The notes under the pieces are model-generated. The model searched no databases. It was not told the DNA's origin and saw only the letters and a list, made by a program, of their open reading frames with translations. Position numbers and translations under genes: made by a program. A DNA stretch of 17,828 nt from assembly GCA_013813905.1 (NCBI GenBank), contig JACCQX010000183.1, positions 1 through 17,828 on the forward strand, read 5' to 3'. The DNA comes from Chloroflexota bacterium (GTDB taxonomy: Bacteria; Chloroflexota; Limnocylindria; Limnocylindrales; CSP1-4). Shown piece by piece: positions 7,075-13,263 of the stretch; the first letter of the stretch is position 1, and the number at the start of each line of letters is the position of its first letter.

Positions 7075-7770
7075 TCAGGTGGGCTCCCCGTCGTCCCCCG
7101 TGGGGAGCATATCCGGACGCTCTCTTCTCGTCCGTTCGAGGCCCTGCTCGCGGCGCCAGCGGGCCACCTCGCCGTGATGCCCGCTGAGGAGGACCGGTGG
7201 CACGGCGTCGCCCTCGAAGTCAGCCGGGCGCGTGTACTGGGGATACTCGAGCAGGCCTTCGCTGAACGACTCCTCGATCGATGAGGCGGCGTCGATGACT
7301 CCGGGGACAAGACGCACCACGGCATCGATGATGACCAGCGCCGGCAGTTCGCCGCCCGACAGCACGTAGTCTCCGATGGAGACCTCCCGGTCGACCATCG
7401 AGCGGACCCGGTGATCGACCCCCTCGTAGCGAGGACAGATCAGGATCAAGTGATCCGACCGGGCCAGGTCGCGCGCTGTAGCTTGATCGAAGGTGCGCCC
7501 GCCCGGGTCGAGCAGCACCGAGGTGCTGCCTTCCTTCCTCGAGAGTGCCCGGAGCGCACCGGCGATGGGTTCCGGGCGCAAGATCATGCCGGCGCCGCCG
7601 CCGAAGGGATAGTCATCCACGCTCCGGTGGCGCCCCAGGCCCCACTCGCGCAGGTCGTGTGCCCGCAACTCGACCAGGCCGCGCTCCATGGCCCGGCCAG
7701 GGATGCTCTCCGCCAAGGGTCCCGGGAAGATGCCCGGAAAGAGCGAGATGACGTCGATGCGCAGAGTCAC
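7075..7770 (-). CDS. trmD: tRNA (guanine-N1-)-methyltransferase
   Basis: TrmD makes m1G37 in tRNAs reading CNN codons and for proline, which prevents +1 frameshifting; it is a SPOUT-family dimer using SAM. The 231-residue protein has VISLFPGIF near the N-terminus, the VDDYPFGGGAGMIL block, CPRYEGVDHRV, the trefoil-knot SAM site with SIGDYVLSGGELPA, LLEYPQYTRP and VLLSGHHGEVARWRREQ. The essential catalytic aspartate region of the C-terminal domain (PADFEG and following) is intact. The GTG start at 7770 overlaps the rimM stop as GTGA, the usual tight coupling between these two genes. No irregularity is seen. Confidence 0.97.
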   Translation of the reverse strand: MTLRIDVISLFPGIFPGPLAESIPGRAMERGLVELRAHDLREWGLGRHRSVDDYPFGGGAGMILRPEPIAGALRALSRKEGSTSVLLDPGGRTFDQATARDLARSDHLILICPRYEGVDHRVRSMVDREVSIGDYVLSGGELPALVIIDAVVRLVPGVIDAASSIEESFSEGLLEYPQYTRPADFEGDAVPPVLLSGHHGEVARWRREQGLERTRRERPDMLPTGDDGEPT

Positions 7771-8447
7771 GACGTGGCGCGCTCGTCCTCCATGGCCGGT
7801 GTCGCATCGCTCGCCACGGCGGATCCTGACCCGGCCCCCGGCAGGGCGTCGGCGCGCTTGAGCGCACGCGTCGTGCGGCGCCCCCGCGGGCGAGGTACCG
7901 CCGGCTCCGTCTCCAGGCCGAGTGCCTCACGATCGACCACGATCCGCCCGCTACGCGGTGATAGCTCGCGCACGACCGCCTTGACCGTGGGCACCAGGAT
8001 CTCGCCCCGACGGCCGCCGCGCACCACCAGGATCTCTCCTCCCCCGGCGCGAAAGATGTCCACCACCGTGCCCAGGGTCTCGCCCTCCTCGGTGAGCACC
8101 GGCACCTCCATGAGCTCGTGCCAGTAGTACTCCCCGTCGGGCAGGGTCTGGCCGGGATGCGGCACCTCGAGGTATCGCTCGCGCAGCGCATCGGCCATCT
8201 CGCGTGAGGCGATCCCCTCGAAGCGGACCAGCAAGCCGGGGCCGTCGTCCTGGACCCAGGCCACGGTGAGCGTCTGCTCGGCATCCTCGAGATGCACCTG
8301 GCTGCCCGGCTCGAAGCGTGTGGGATCGTCCGTGAGGACCTCGACACGCACCACACCGCGCAGGCCATGGACGCCCCGCACCTGACCAACGGCCAAACGG
8401 CCTGGCGCCGGCACTTCAGCGCGTGTCAGCTCCTCGCGGGTGGCCAC
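7767..8447 (-). CDS. rimM: 16S rRNA processing protein RimM with C-terminal tail
   Basis: RimM binds S19 and assists maturation of the 30S head. Its N-terminal barrel begins at VGQVRGVHGLRGVVRVEVLTD, and the PRC-barrel domain contains YYWHELMEVPVLTEEGETLGTV and the GEILVPTVKAVV stretch near residues 148-159. Canonical homology ends near VVDREALGLE at about residue 180. A tail of about 45 residues follows, rich in Arg, Pro, Ala, Gly and Ser and probably disordered, giving 226 residues against about 170-180 in many bacteria. The GTG start at 8447 is 4 bases after the khpA stop; the only GGAG is too far upstream to be convincing, so coupling is likely. Confidence 0.94.
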   Translation of the reverse strand: MATREELTRAEVPAPGRLAVGQVRGVHGLRGVVRVEVLTDDPTRFEPGSQVHLEDAEQTLTVAWVQDDGPGLLVRFEGIASREMADALRERYLEVPHPGQTLPDGEYYWHELMEVPVLTEEGETLGTVVDIFRAGGGEILVVRGGRRGEILVPTVKAVVRELSPRSGRIVVDREALGLETEPAVPRPRGRRTTRALKRADALPGAGSGSAVASDATPAMEDERATS

Positions 8448-8451
8448 GTCG

Positions 8452-8685
8452 CTAGACGATCTCCAGCGAGATGTCCTCTCCCTGGCGAGTGGCGACCACT
8501 TTCAGAAGAGTACGGAGGGCCTTGGCCACGCTGCCGTTGCGGCCGATGACCTTGCCCATGTCGCCCTCGGCGACATGCAGCTCGATGACGGTGACGCCGC
8601 CCTCATCGTGGACCTCTACGGAGACGCCGTCAGGGTCGTCGACCAGCGAACGTGCCACGAACTCCACCAACTCGGGTGCGGACAT
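8452..8685 (-). CDS. khpA: KH domain RNA-binding protein KhpA
   Basis: This is a 77-residue single KH-domain protein of the KhpA (YlqC) family, an RNA-binding protein that pairs with KhpB/Jag in several Gram-positives and is linked to cell size and RNA stability control. The nucleic-acid-binding loop GKVIGRNG is at 44-51, followed by SVAKALRTLLKVVA, the helix next to the loop. The start is ATG 8685, 7 bases after the rpsP stop. The frame is open further upstream through rpsP, but the family length and N-terminus fit this ATG. The rpsP-khpA-rimM-trmD order is the standard one. Confidence 0.94.
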   Translation of the reverse strand: MSAPELVEFVARSLVDDPDGVSVEVHDEGGVTVIELHVAEGDMGKVIGRNGSVAKALRTLLKVVATRQGEDISLEIV

Positions 8686-8692
8686 CAGCGGC

Positions 8693-8947
8693 TCAGCGGA
8701 CGTCGGGGAGGATGCCCACGCGCCGAAAGAGGCGCGCGACCGTCTCGGACGGCTGGGCACCGTTGCCCAGCCACTTGGTCGCCTTCTCTGCGTCCACTTC
8801 GATCTCGACCGGATCCTGGCGCGGGTCGTAATGGCCGAGGATGTCGAGCGAGCGACCGTCTCGAGCGCTTCGACTGTCGGAGACGACGAAGCGGTAGGTG
8901 GGCTTCTTGGTCGCACCGACGCGGGTGAGACGGATGCGGACTGCCAC
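8693..8947 (-). CDS. rpsP: 30S ribosomal protein S16 (bS16)
   Basis: bS16 is an early-binding 30S assembly protein. The 84-residue product begins with AVRIRLTRVGATKKPTYRFVVSD-type sequence (RIRLTRVGATKKP at residues 4-16), has the SRSARDGRSLDILGHYDP block, and ends in the AEKATKWLGNGAQPSETVARLFRR pattern. The frame is open upstream, but homology starts at the GTG at 8947, and AGGAGG at 8959-8964 supports it, although 11 bases is a longish spacing. The gene heads the rpsP-khpA-rimM-trmD block. Upstream lie a hairpin and a repeat array rather than ffh itself. Confidence 0.96.
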   Translation of the reverse strand: MAVRIRLTRVGATKKPTYRFVVSDSRSARDGRSLDILGHYDPRQDPVEIEVDAEKATKWLGNGAQPSETVARLFRRVGILPDVR

Positions 8948-8958
8948 GGGCGAAGGGA

Positions 8959-8964
8959 CCTCCT
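8959..8964 (-). promoter_or_regulatory. Ribosome binding site of rpsP
   Basis: A perfect AGGAGG, 11 bases before the GTG at 8947. It is the strongest Shine-Dalgarno in the window and selects this start over the longer open frame. Confidence 0.75.
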
Positions 8965-8972
8965 GTCGATGG

Positions 8973-8996
8973 AAAGGGCGCGAGCGGCCGGCGCCC
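8973..8996 (-). terminator. Hairpin with short T-run upstream of rpsP
   Basis: GGGCGC (8991-8996) pairs with GCGCCC (8976-8981) around a 9-base loop and is followed by TTTCC (T at 8973-8975). It looks like a weak intrinsic terminator or attenuator, just after the 20-bp repeat array and 8 bases before the rpsP Shine-Dalgarno. Confidence 0.4.
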
Positions 8997-9000
8997 AGGC

Positions 9001-9100
9001 GCAAGGTTACTCGACGACGGGAAAGGTTACTCGACGAGGGGAAACATCACTTGACGAGGCGCCGAGCTACTCGACCAGGGATAGCATCACTCGACGTAGA
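9001..9100 (-). repeat. Five tandem 20-bp repeats, each with a stop codon
   Basis: Five adjoining units, 9001-9020, 9021-9040, 9041-9060, 9061-9080 and 9081-9100, have exactly 20-bp spacing. On the transcribed strand they share the core GTCRAGT (positions 6-12 of the unit, R being A only in the third plus-strand unit) and mostly begin with CCNTCGTCGAGT. Each core runs into a stop: TGA at 9087-9089 (the true stop of the DUF3352-like gene), TAG at 9067-9069, TGA at 9047-9049, TAA at 9027-9029 and TAA at 9007-9009. The first unit in the transcript covers the last codons of the gene; the other four are intergenic. Flanking 20-mers on both sides do not match. Confidence 0.9.
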
Positions 9101-10940
9101 GCAGGGCGCGCAGCGACATGTCCCCTTCTGTGACGGTGCCGCTCATGATGAAGCGGTCGAACGCCTCGAGATATGGCTTGACATCCCGGTCGTACTCGGC
9201 TCGTCCTTCGTCCGGGATCAGCGCCTCCATGAACCCTCGGAGCGCCGCCAGGTCGACGTACGCGACGCCACTGTTGGTCGCCCCACCGGCAGCTTCGAGA
9301 GCCGTCGCGTAGTCCGCGTTGCCGGCCAGCGAGTCGGACTCGCTCCGCTGCATCGCACCCGACACGAAGTCGCCCAGGCCCAGGTAGAAGATGTCGTCAT
9401 GGATGCCGTAGCTCAGGGACGGCTCGAAGGGCAGGTCGTCGGGGAGAGGGCTGGATGGGTCGCTCTTGGCCGCGATGGTTGTCACCAATGATCCGGCGAT
9501 GTCCTCCTCCTCGATCGAGAAGGGCACTTCGCCGAACGCGGACGCGGCACGGATGGCCGTGGTCAGGCGCTCGACGCGTTGCGCCGCGACGGTGGCATCG
9601 GTGACCGTGGCGGCGAGGCCGACGGTGAGCTGATCGCCATCGACCGCCACGCTGACCGCGGCGTCCTCCATCCAGAGCAGGAAGTCCTCCACGGGAACGC
9701 CCAGGAAGGCCTCGACCTGCTCAAGCTGTGCCGGCGGAGCACCGAGCGAGGTCACCAACCCCTCCACGACCTTCGAGATGCCCTCGCCCACGTCCCGTGT
9801 CTCCGAATAGACGGCCGACGTGCTGGACATGCGCGCAGCCAGCGACGTGCTGCGGGAGGGTGACAGGGGAGTGTCCACTCCGGCACTCACCAGCATGTCG
9901 AGGACCATGCGGTCATCTTCGACGCGCAGCGACCCGGCCACCGCCTCGGGCAGCTGCTCGAGGGCCTCGCTCAAGATCTCCGAGGTGGTGCCATCGAGCT
10001 CGCTGGATCCTGCCTCCACAAGGGTGCGGTACACGCTCAGGGTCAGGTAGACCGCGCCCAGTCGCTCGGGGGGCAGGCTTGCGATGCGCTCCTGGAAGAT
10101 GGCCGAGCCGGCGAGGGACGGCTGCGCGCCACTGCGCACCTCCAGGGCGGCCACGAGATGCTCCGGCGTCAGGGCGAACAGCAGCGACTCGTCGGTGACG
10201 GCATACGAGAAGGCCTGCTCGGGGCCCGACTCCGGCTGGTAGGTGACGATGGTGGCTGAGCCGTGGCTGCTCTCGGTGAAGGTCGCGCCTGGCGCGTCAG
10301 CGCGCAGGCGTGCCAGGAAAGCGTCCAGGGCGGCTCTATCGGCCACGCTGAGTGCGCCCACGAAGGGCGGGATGCTCTCCCGACTCGCGCCGAGCCCGTC
10401 CGGGCCGCTCGACATCTCGGGCACTTCCGTCACGCCCAGCGCGAACTCGCCCTCGAACCATGGCTTGATGTCGCCCGTGTAGGTGTACCGGTCCTGGCTC
10501 GCCTCGCGAGTGAGCCTGTCCAGCGTGTCATTGACCTTGAGGTCGAAGGCGGCGGGATCGGCGAAACCGGGGAACCTGCCCATGAACGAGACCAGGTTCT
10601 CGCGCTGGTCACCGGGCAGATCGAGCCGGCTCTCCAGGTAGGCCACGGTGTCGGGCGGCAGGAAGGTAGGTCCCAGCGCGGCAGGGGTACGGCTGCCGGT
10701 GGCCAGCATGGCCAGTCCGACACCGGTGACCACGACCAGGACCGTGGCCAGCAGCGCGACGATCCAGCGCACGGGCTTCGGTCGCGAGACGGGGGTCACC
10801 GGTGGAAGCGGCGCTGCCGCCTCCTGGGGAAGCGGCGCGCCGGCCGTTACGGGCGGGACCGACCCCGGTGCGGCGGGCGGCTCCTGTGGTGGCTGCCAGG
10901 GAGACGTGGACGGTTCTCGATCGGAAGGCGGATAGCTCAT
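9087..10940 (-). CDS. DUF3352-like single-pass membrane protein
   Basis: This is a 617-residue protein of unknown function. Residues 1-57 are Pro-, Ala- and Ser-rich and probably cytoplasmic; one membrane segment is at about 59-80 (WIVALLATVLVVVTGVGLAM). The rest is a large, probably extracytoplasmic domain beginning with PPDTVAYLESRLDLPGDQ at about 94-111, then RFPGFADP and DIKPWFEGEFALGV. This pattern resembles DUF3352 proteins, frequent in Chloroflexota and cyanobacteria; I recognise it from memory, not by search. No catalytic motif is visible. ATG 10940 has no Shine-Dalgarno; TAACAT (10985-10990) upstream could be a -10 box. The gene lies between ffh and rpsP, where most genomes have nothing or unrelated small genes. 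The stop codon falls in a repeat array. Confidence 0.85.
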   Translation of the reverse strand: MSYPPSDREPSTSPWQPPQEPPAAPGSVPPVTAGAPLPQEAAAPLPPVTPVSRPKPVRWIVALLATVLVVVTGVGLAMLATGSRTPAALGPTFLPPDTVAYLESRLDLPGDQRENLVSFMGRFPGFADPAAFDLKVNDTLDRLTREASQDRYTYTGDIKPWFEGEFALGVTEVPEMSSGPDGLGASRESIPPFVGALSVADRAALDAFLARLRADAPGATFTESSHGSATIVTYQPESGPEQAFSYAVTDESLLFALTPEHLVAALEVRSGAQPSLAGSAIFQERIASLPPERLGAVYLTLSVYRTLVEAGSSELDGTTSEILSEALEQLPEAVAGSLRVEDDRMVLDMLVSAGVDTPLSPSRSTSLAARMSSTSAVYSETRDVGEGISKVVEGLVTSLGAPPAQLEQVEAFLGVPVEDFLLWMEDAAVSVAVDGDQLTVGLAATVTDATVAAQRVERLTTAIRAASAFGEVPFSIEEEDIAGSLVTTIAAKSDPSSPLPDDLPFEPSLSYGIHDDIFYLGLGDFVSGAMQRSESDSLAGNADYATALEAAGGATNSGVAYVDLAALRGFMEALIPDEGRAEYDRDVKPYLEAFDRFIMSGTVTEGDMSLRALLYVE

Positions 10941-10993
10941 GACAGGCCCGATGGTCTCACGGATACCGGCTCAGCCGCCAGGTCATGTTAGCC

Positions 10994-12322
10994 TCAGCGC
11001 CGCCGGAGTCCCGGGATGGCGGGCATGCGCCCGCCACCGGAGAGCTGGCGCATCATCCGTTGCATCTCGCCGAACTGCTTGATCAGCCGGTTGACCTCCG
11101 GTAGTGACGTGCCCGAGCCGCGCGCGATGCGCCGGCGCCGTGAGGCGTTGAGGACAGCCGGCTCCTGACGCTCGTGGCGCGTCATCGAGCGGATGATCGC
11201 CTCCACGCGCGTGAGATCGCCCCGGTCGACTGCCTGCTGCGCCTGCTTGGCGGCGCCGCCCATGCCCGGGATCATCTCCATGATCGATCCCAGCGGTCCC
11301 ATCTTCTTGAGCTGCTGCATCTGCTCCAGGAAGTCGTCCAGAGTGAACGCGTTCTTGCGCAGCTTCTGGGCCAGCTGCTCGGACTGCTTCTCGTCGAACG
11401 TCTCCTGCGCCCGTTCCACCAGGGTCAGCACGTCACCCATGCCCAGGATGCGTCCCGCCAGTCGGTCGGCATGGAACGGCTCCAGGGCATCCGTCCGCTC
11501 ACCGGTGCCCAGGAACTTCACGGGCACGCCCGAGACCGCGCTGATCGACAGCGCGGCGCCGCCGCGCGCATCACCATCGACCTTGGTCAGGATCAGCCCG
11601 GTGATGGACACCGCTTCCCGGAACGCCTCCGCTACGGTGACCGACTCCTGTCCCACCATGGCATCCACGACCAGCAGTGTCTCCGACGGCTGGAGCGCGC
11701 CGCCCAGGACGCGGATCTCCTCCATGAGCGTCTCGTCCACGGTCAGCCGGCCGGCAGTGTCCAGGATGAGCACGTCGCGACCGATCCGTTTGGCCTCGGC
11801 GATGCCGGCTCGTGCGATGTCCAGCACGGCGGTGCCCGGGGGCGAGCTCCAGACCGGGATCTCCAGTCCCTTGCCCAGCGTGCGCAACTGGTCGACCGCG
11901 GCCGGTCGGTAGGGATCCGCGGCGACCAGCATGGGTTGACGCCCCAGGCGGACGATGTGGCGCGCCAGCTTGGCCGCCGAGGTGGTCTTGCCCGACCCCT
12001 GGAGCCCGACCAGCATCACGACGGCCGGCGAGCCAGTGAGCCGGAACGTCCTGTCGCCGGCACCGAGCACCGCGGTCAGCTCGTCGCCGACGATCTTGAT
12101 GACCATCTGCCCGGCGTTCACGTTGGCCAGGATCTCCGCGCCGATGGCCCGCTCGCGGACGCGTGCCACGAAGTCCTTGACTACGCGGTAGTTGACGTCG
12201 GCCTCGAGGAGGGCCAGACGCACTTCCCGCATGGCCACCTCGACATCGGCCTCGGTGATCCGACCCCGCCCGGTCAGCTTTCCGAGGGCGTCGCGCAGGC
12301 GGTCAGAAAGGGCATCGAACAT
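10994..12322 (-). CDS. ffh: Signal recognition particle protein Ffh
   Basis: Ffh is the SRP54-type GTPase that binds 4.5S RNA and signal sequences for co-translational membrane targeting. The 442-residue protein has the N domain (1-95), G domain with GLQGSGKTT at 106-114, AADPYRPAA at 134-142, DTAGRL at 188-193, TKVDGDARGG at 246-255 and GTGE at 272-275. The Met-rich M domain begins near 320 (FLEQMQQLKKMG, MEMIPGMGG) and ends in an Arg-rich tail. The ATG at 12322 is 11 bases after the ftsY stop, has no Shine-Dalgarno, and is preceded at 8 bases by TAGACT. The 53-base gap to the next gene has only a 4-bp hairpin. Confidence 0.97.
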   Translation of the reverse strand: MFDALSDRLRDALGKLTGRGRITEADVEVAMREVRLALLEADVNYRVVKDFVARVRERAIGAEILANVNAGQMVIKIVGDELTAVLGAGDRTFRLTGSPAVVMLVGLQGSGKTTSAAKLARHIVRLGRQPMLVAADPYRPAAVDQLRTLGKGLEIPVWSSPPGTAVLDIARAGIAEAKRIGRDVLILDTAGRLTVDETLMEEIRVLGGALQPSETLLVVDAMVGQESVTVAEAFREAVSITGLILTKVDGDARGGAALSISAVSGVPVKFLGTGERTDALEPFHADRLAGRILGMGDVLTLVERAQETFDEKQSEQLAQKLRKNAFTLDDFLEQMQQLKKMGPLGSIMEMIPGMGGAAKQAQQAVDRGDLTRVEAIIRSMTRHERQEPAVLNASRRRRIARGSGTSLPEVNRLIKQFGEMQRMMRQLSGGGRMPAIPGLRRR

Positions 12323-12330
12323 GGGCCGCG

Positions 12331-12336
12331 AGTCTA
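12331..12336 (-). promoter_or_regulatory. Candidate -10 box just before ffh
   Basis: TAGACT, whose TAG is also the ftsY stop codon, lies 8 bases before the ffh ATG. Spacing would put the RNA start at or next to the ATG. It shares CTAGACTC with the candidate rpsB promoter. No -35 match is visible. Confidence 0.3.
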
Positions 12337-13245
12337 GCCGAAGAGGGCCGCCACGAAGTCATCGGGCCGAAAGTCGAGCAGGTCTTCCATGCGCTCGCCT
12401 ACGCCCACGAACAGCACTGGGATGCCCAGGGCCTGCTCGATGGAGAAGGCCACGCCGCCGCGGGCGGTCGAATCGAGCTTCGTCAGTGCGATGCCGGTGA
12501 GCCCGGCCGACTCGTGGAACGCCCGAGCCTGGGTTAGCCCGTTCTGACCGGTCGTGGCGTCCAGCACGAAGAGCACCTCCGGCTGCGCCTCCGGGATGCG
12601 CTTGGCGATGGTCCGGCGGATCTTGGAAAGCTCCTCCATCAGGTTGCTCTTGGTGTGCAGCCGGCCAGCGGTATCGACGATGACCACGTCCGTGCCTCGG
12701 GCCACCGCGGCATCCATCGCGTCATACACGACCGCCGATGGATCGGCGTTGGCGGCGTGAGCCACCAGCGGCACGTCCACGCGCTGAGCCCAGATGCGCA
12801 ACTGGTCGATGGCCGCAGCGCGAAATGTGTCACCAGCCGCGAGCAGGACCCGCGCGCCACGGCTCGCGAAGCGATGGGCGAGCTTGCCGATGGTGGTCGT
12901 CTTGCCGGTCCCGTTGACGCCCACCACGAGCACTACGGCGGGGACGCCAGGAGCCGGCTTGCGCGGCCAGGGCACTGCATCCCGATGCGCGAATAGCTCC
13001 AGCAGCTCGTAGCGCACGGCCATCTCGGGAATGACATCGCGCCGGGCGCGAGCACGAGCGACCACGCCGACCGCGAGCTCGGCGCCCATGTCTGCCGAGA
13101 TGAGCGTCTCCTCGACCTCCTCCCAGGCATCGGCATCCGGACTGCCCCCCAGCAGGCCCCGCAGGCGGGTCGCGAAGCCCGCCCGGCTGCGAGCCACGCC
13201 CGCCTCGATGCTCGCCTGCGCGTCCCTCTGATCGGTCTGTGTCAT
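12334..13245 (-). CDS. ftsY: Signal recognition particle receptor FtsY
   Basis: FtsY is the membrane-associated SRP receptor GTPase that forms the targeting heterodimer with Ffh, its downstream neighbour. The 303-residue protein has a short N-terminal region and NG core: GVNGTGKTTTIGKLA at 109-123, AGDTFRAAA at 137-145, DTAGRLHTK at 191-199, TKLDSTARGG near 255-264 and GVGERMEDLLDF near the end. The long acidic A domain of E. coli is absent, as in many Gram-positives. The ATG at 13245 has no Shine-Dalgarno; TAGGCT stands 7 bases before it. The gap to smc is 18 bases. The GVNG-T-GKT loop differs from the common GVNGVGKT by one conservative change. Confidence 0.97.
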   Translation of the reverse strand: MTQTDQRDAQASIEAGVARSRAGFATRLRGLLGGSPDADAWEEVEETLISADMGAELAVGVVARARARRDVIPEMAVRYELLELFAHRDAVPWPRKPAPGVPAVVLVVGVNGTGKTTTIGKLAHRFASRGARVLLAAGDTFRAAAIDQLRIWAQRVDVPLVAHAANADPSAVVYDAMDAAVARGTDVVIVDTAGRLHTKSNLMEELSKIRRTIAKRIPEAQPEVLFVLDATTGQNGLTQARAFHESAGLTGIALTKLDSTARGGVAFSIEQALGIPVLFVGVGERMEDLLDFRPDDFVAALFG

Positions 13246-13252
13246 CGGCGGC

Positions 13253-13258
13253 AGCCTA
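13253..13258 (-). promoter_or_regulatory. Candidate -10 box just before ftsY
   Basis: TAGGCT in the 18-base smc-ftsY gap, exactly 7 bases before the ATG, would place the RNA start on the A of the ATG. The start lacks a Shine-Dalgarno. Confidence 0.3.
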
Positions 13259-13263
13259 GCGCG

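Noticed and set aside
6609..7325. 238-codon version of L19
   Set aside because: The upstream part is trmD read in another frame; L19 homology begins at GTG 6953.
9001..9100. CRISPR array
   Set aside because: The 20-bp units adjoin directly with no spacers, and no cas genes are present; it is a tandem repeat.
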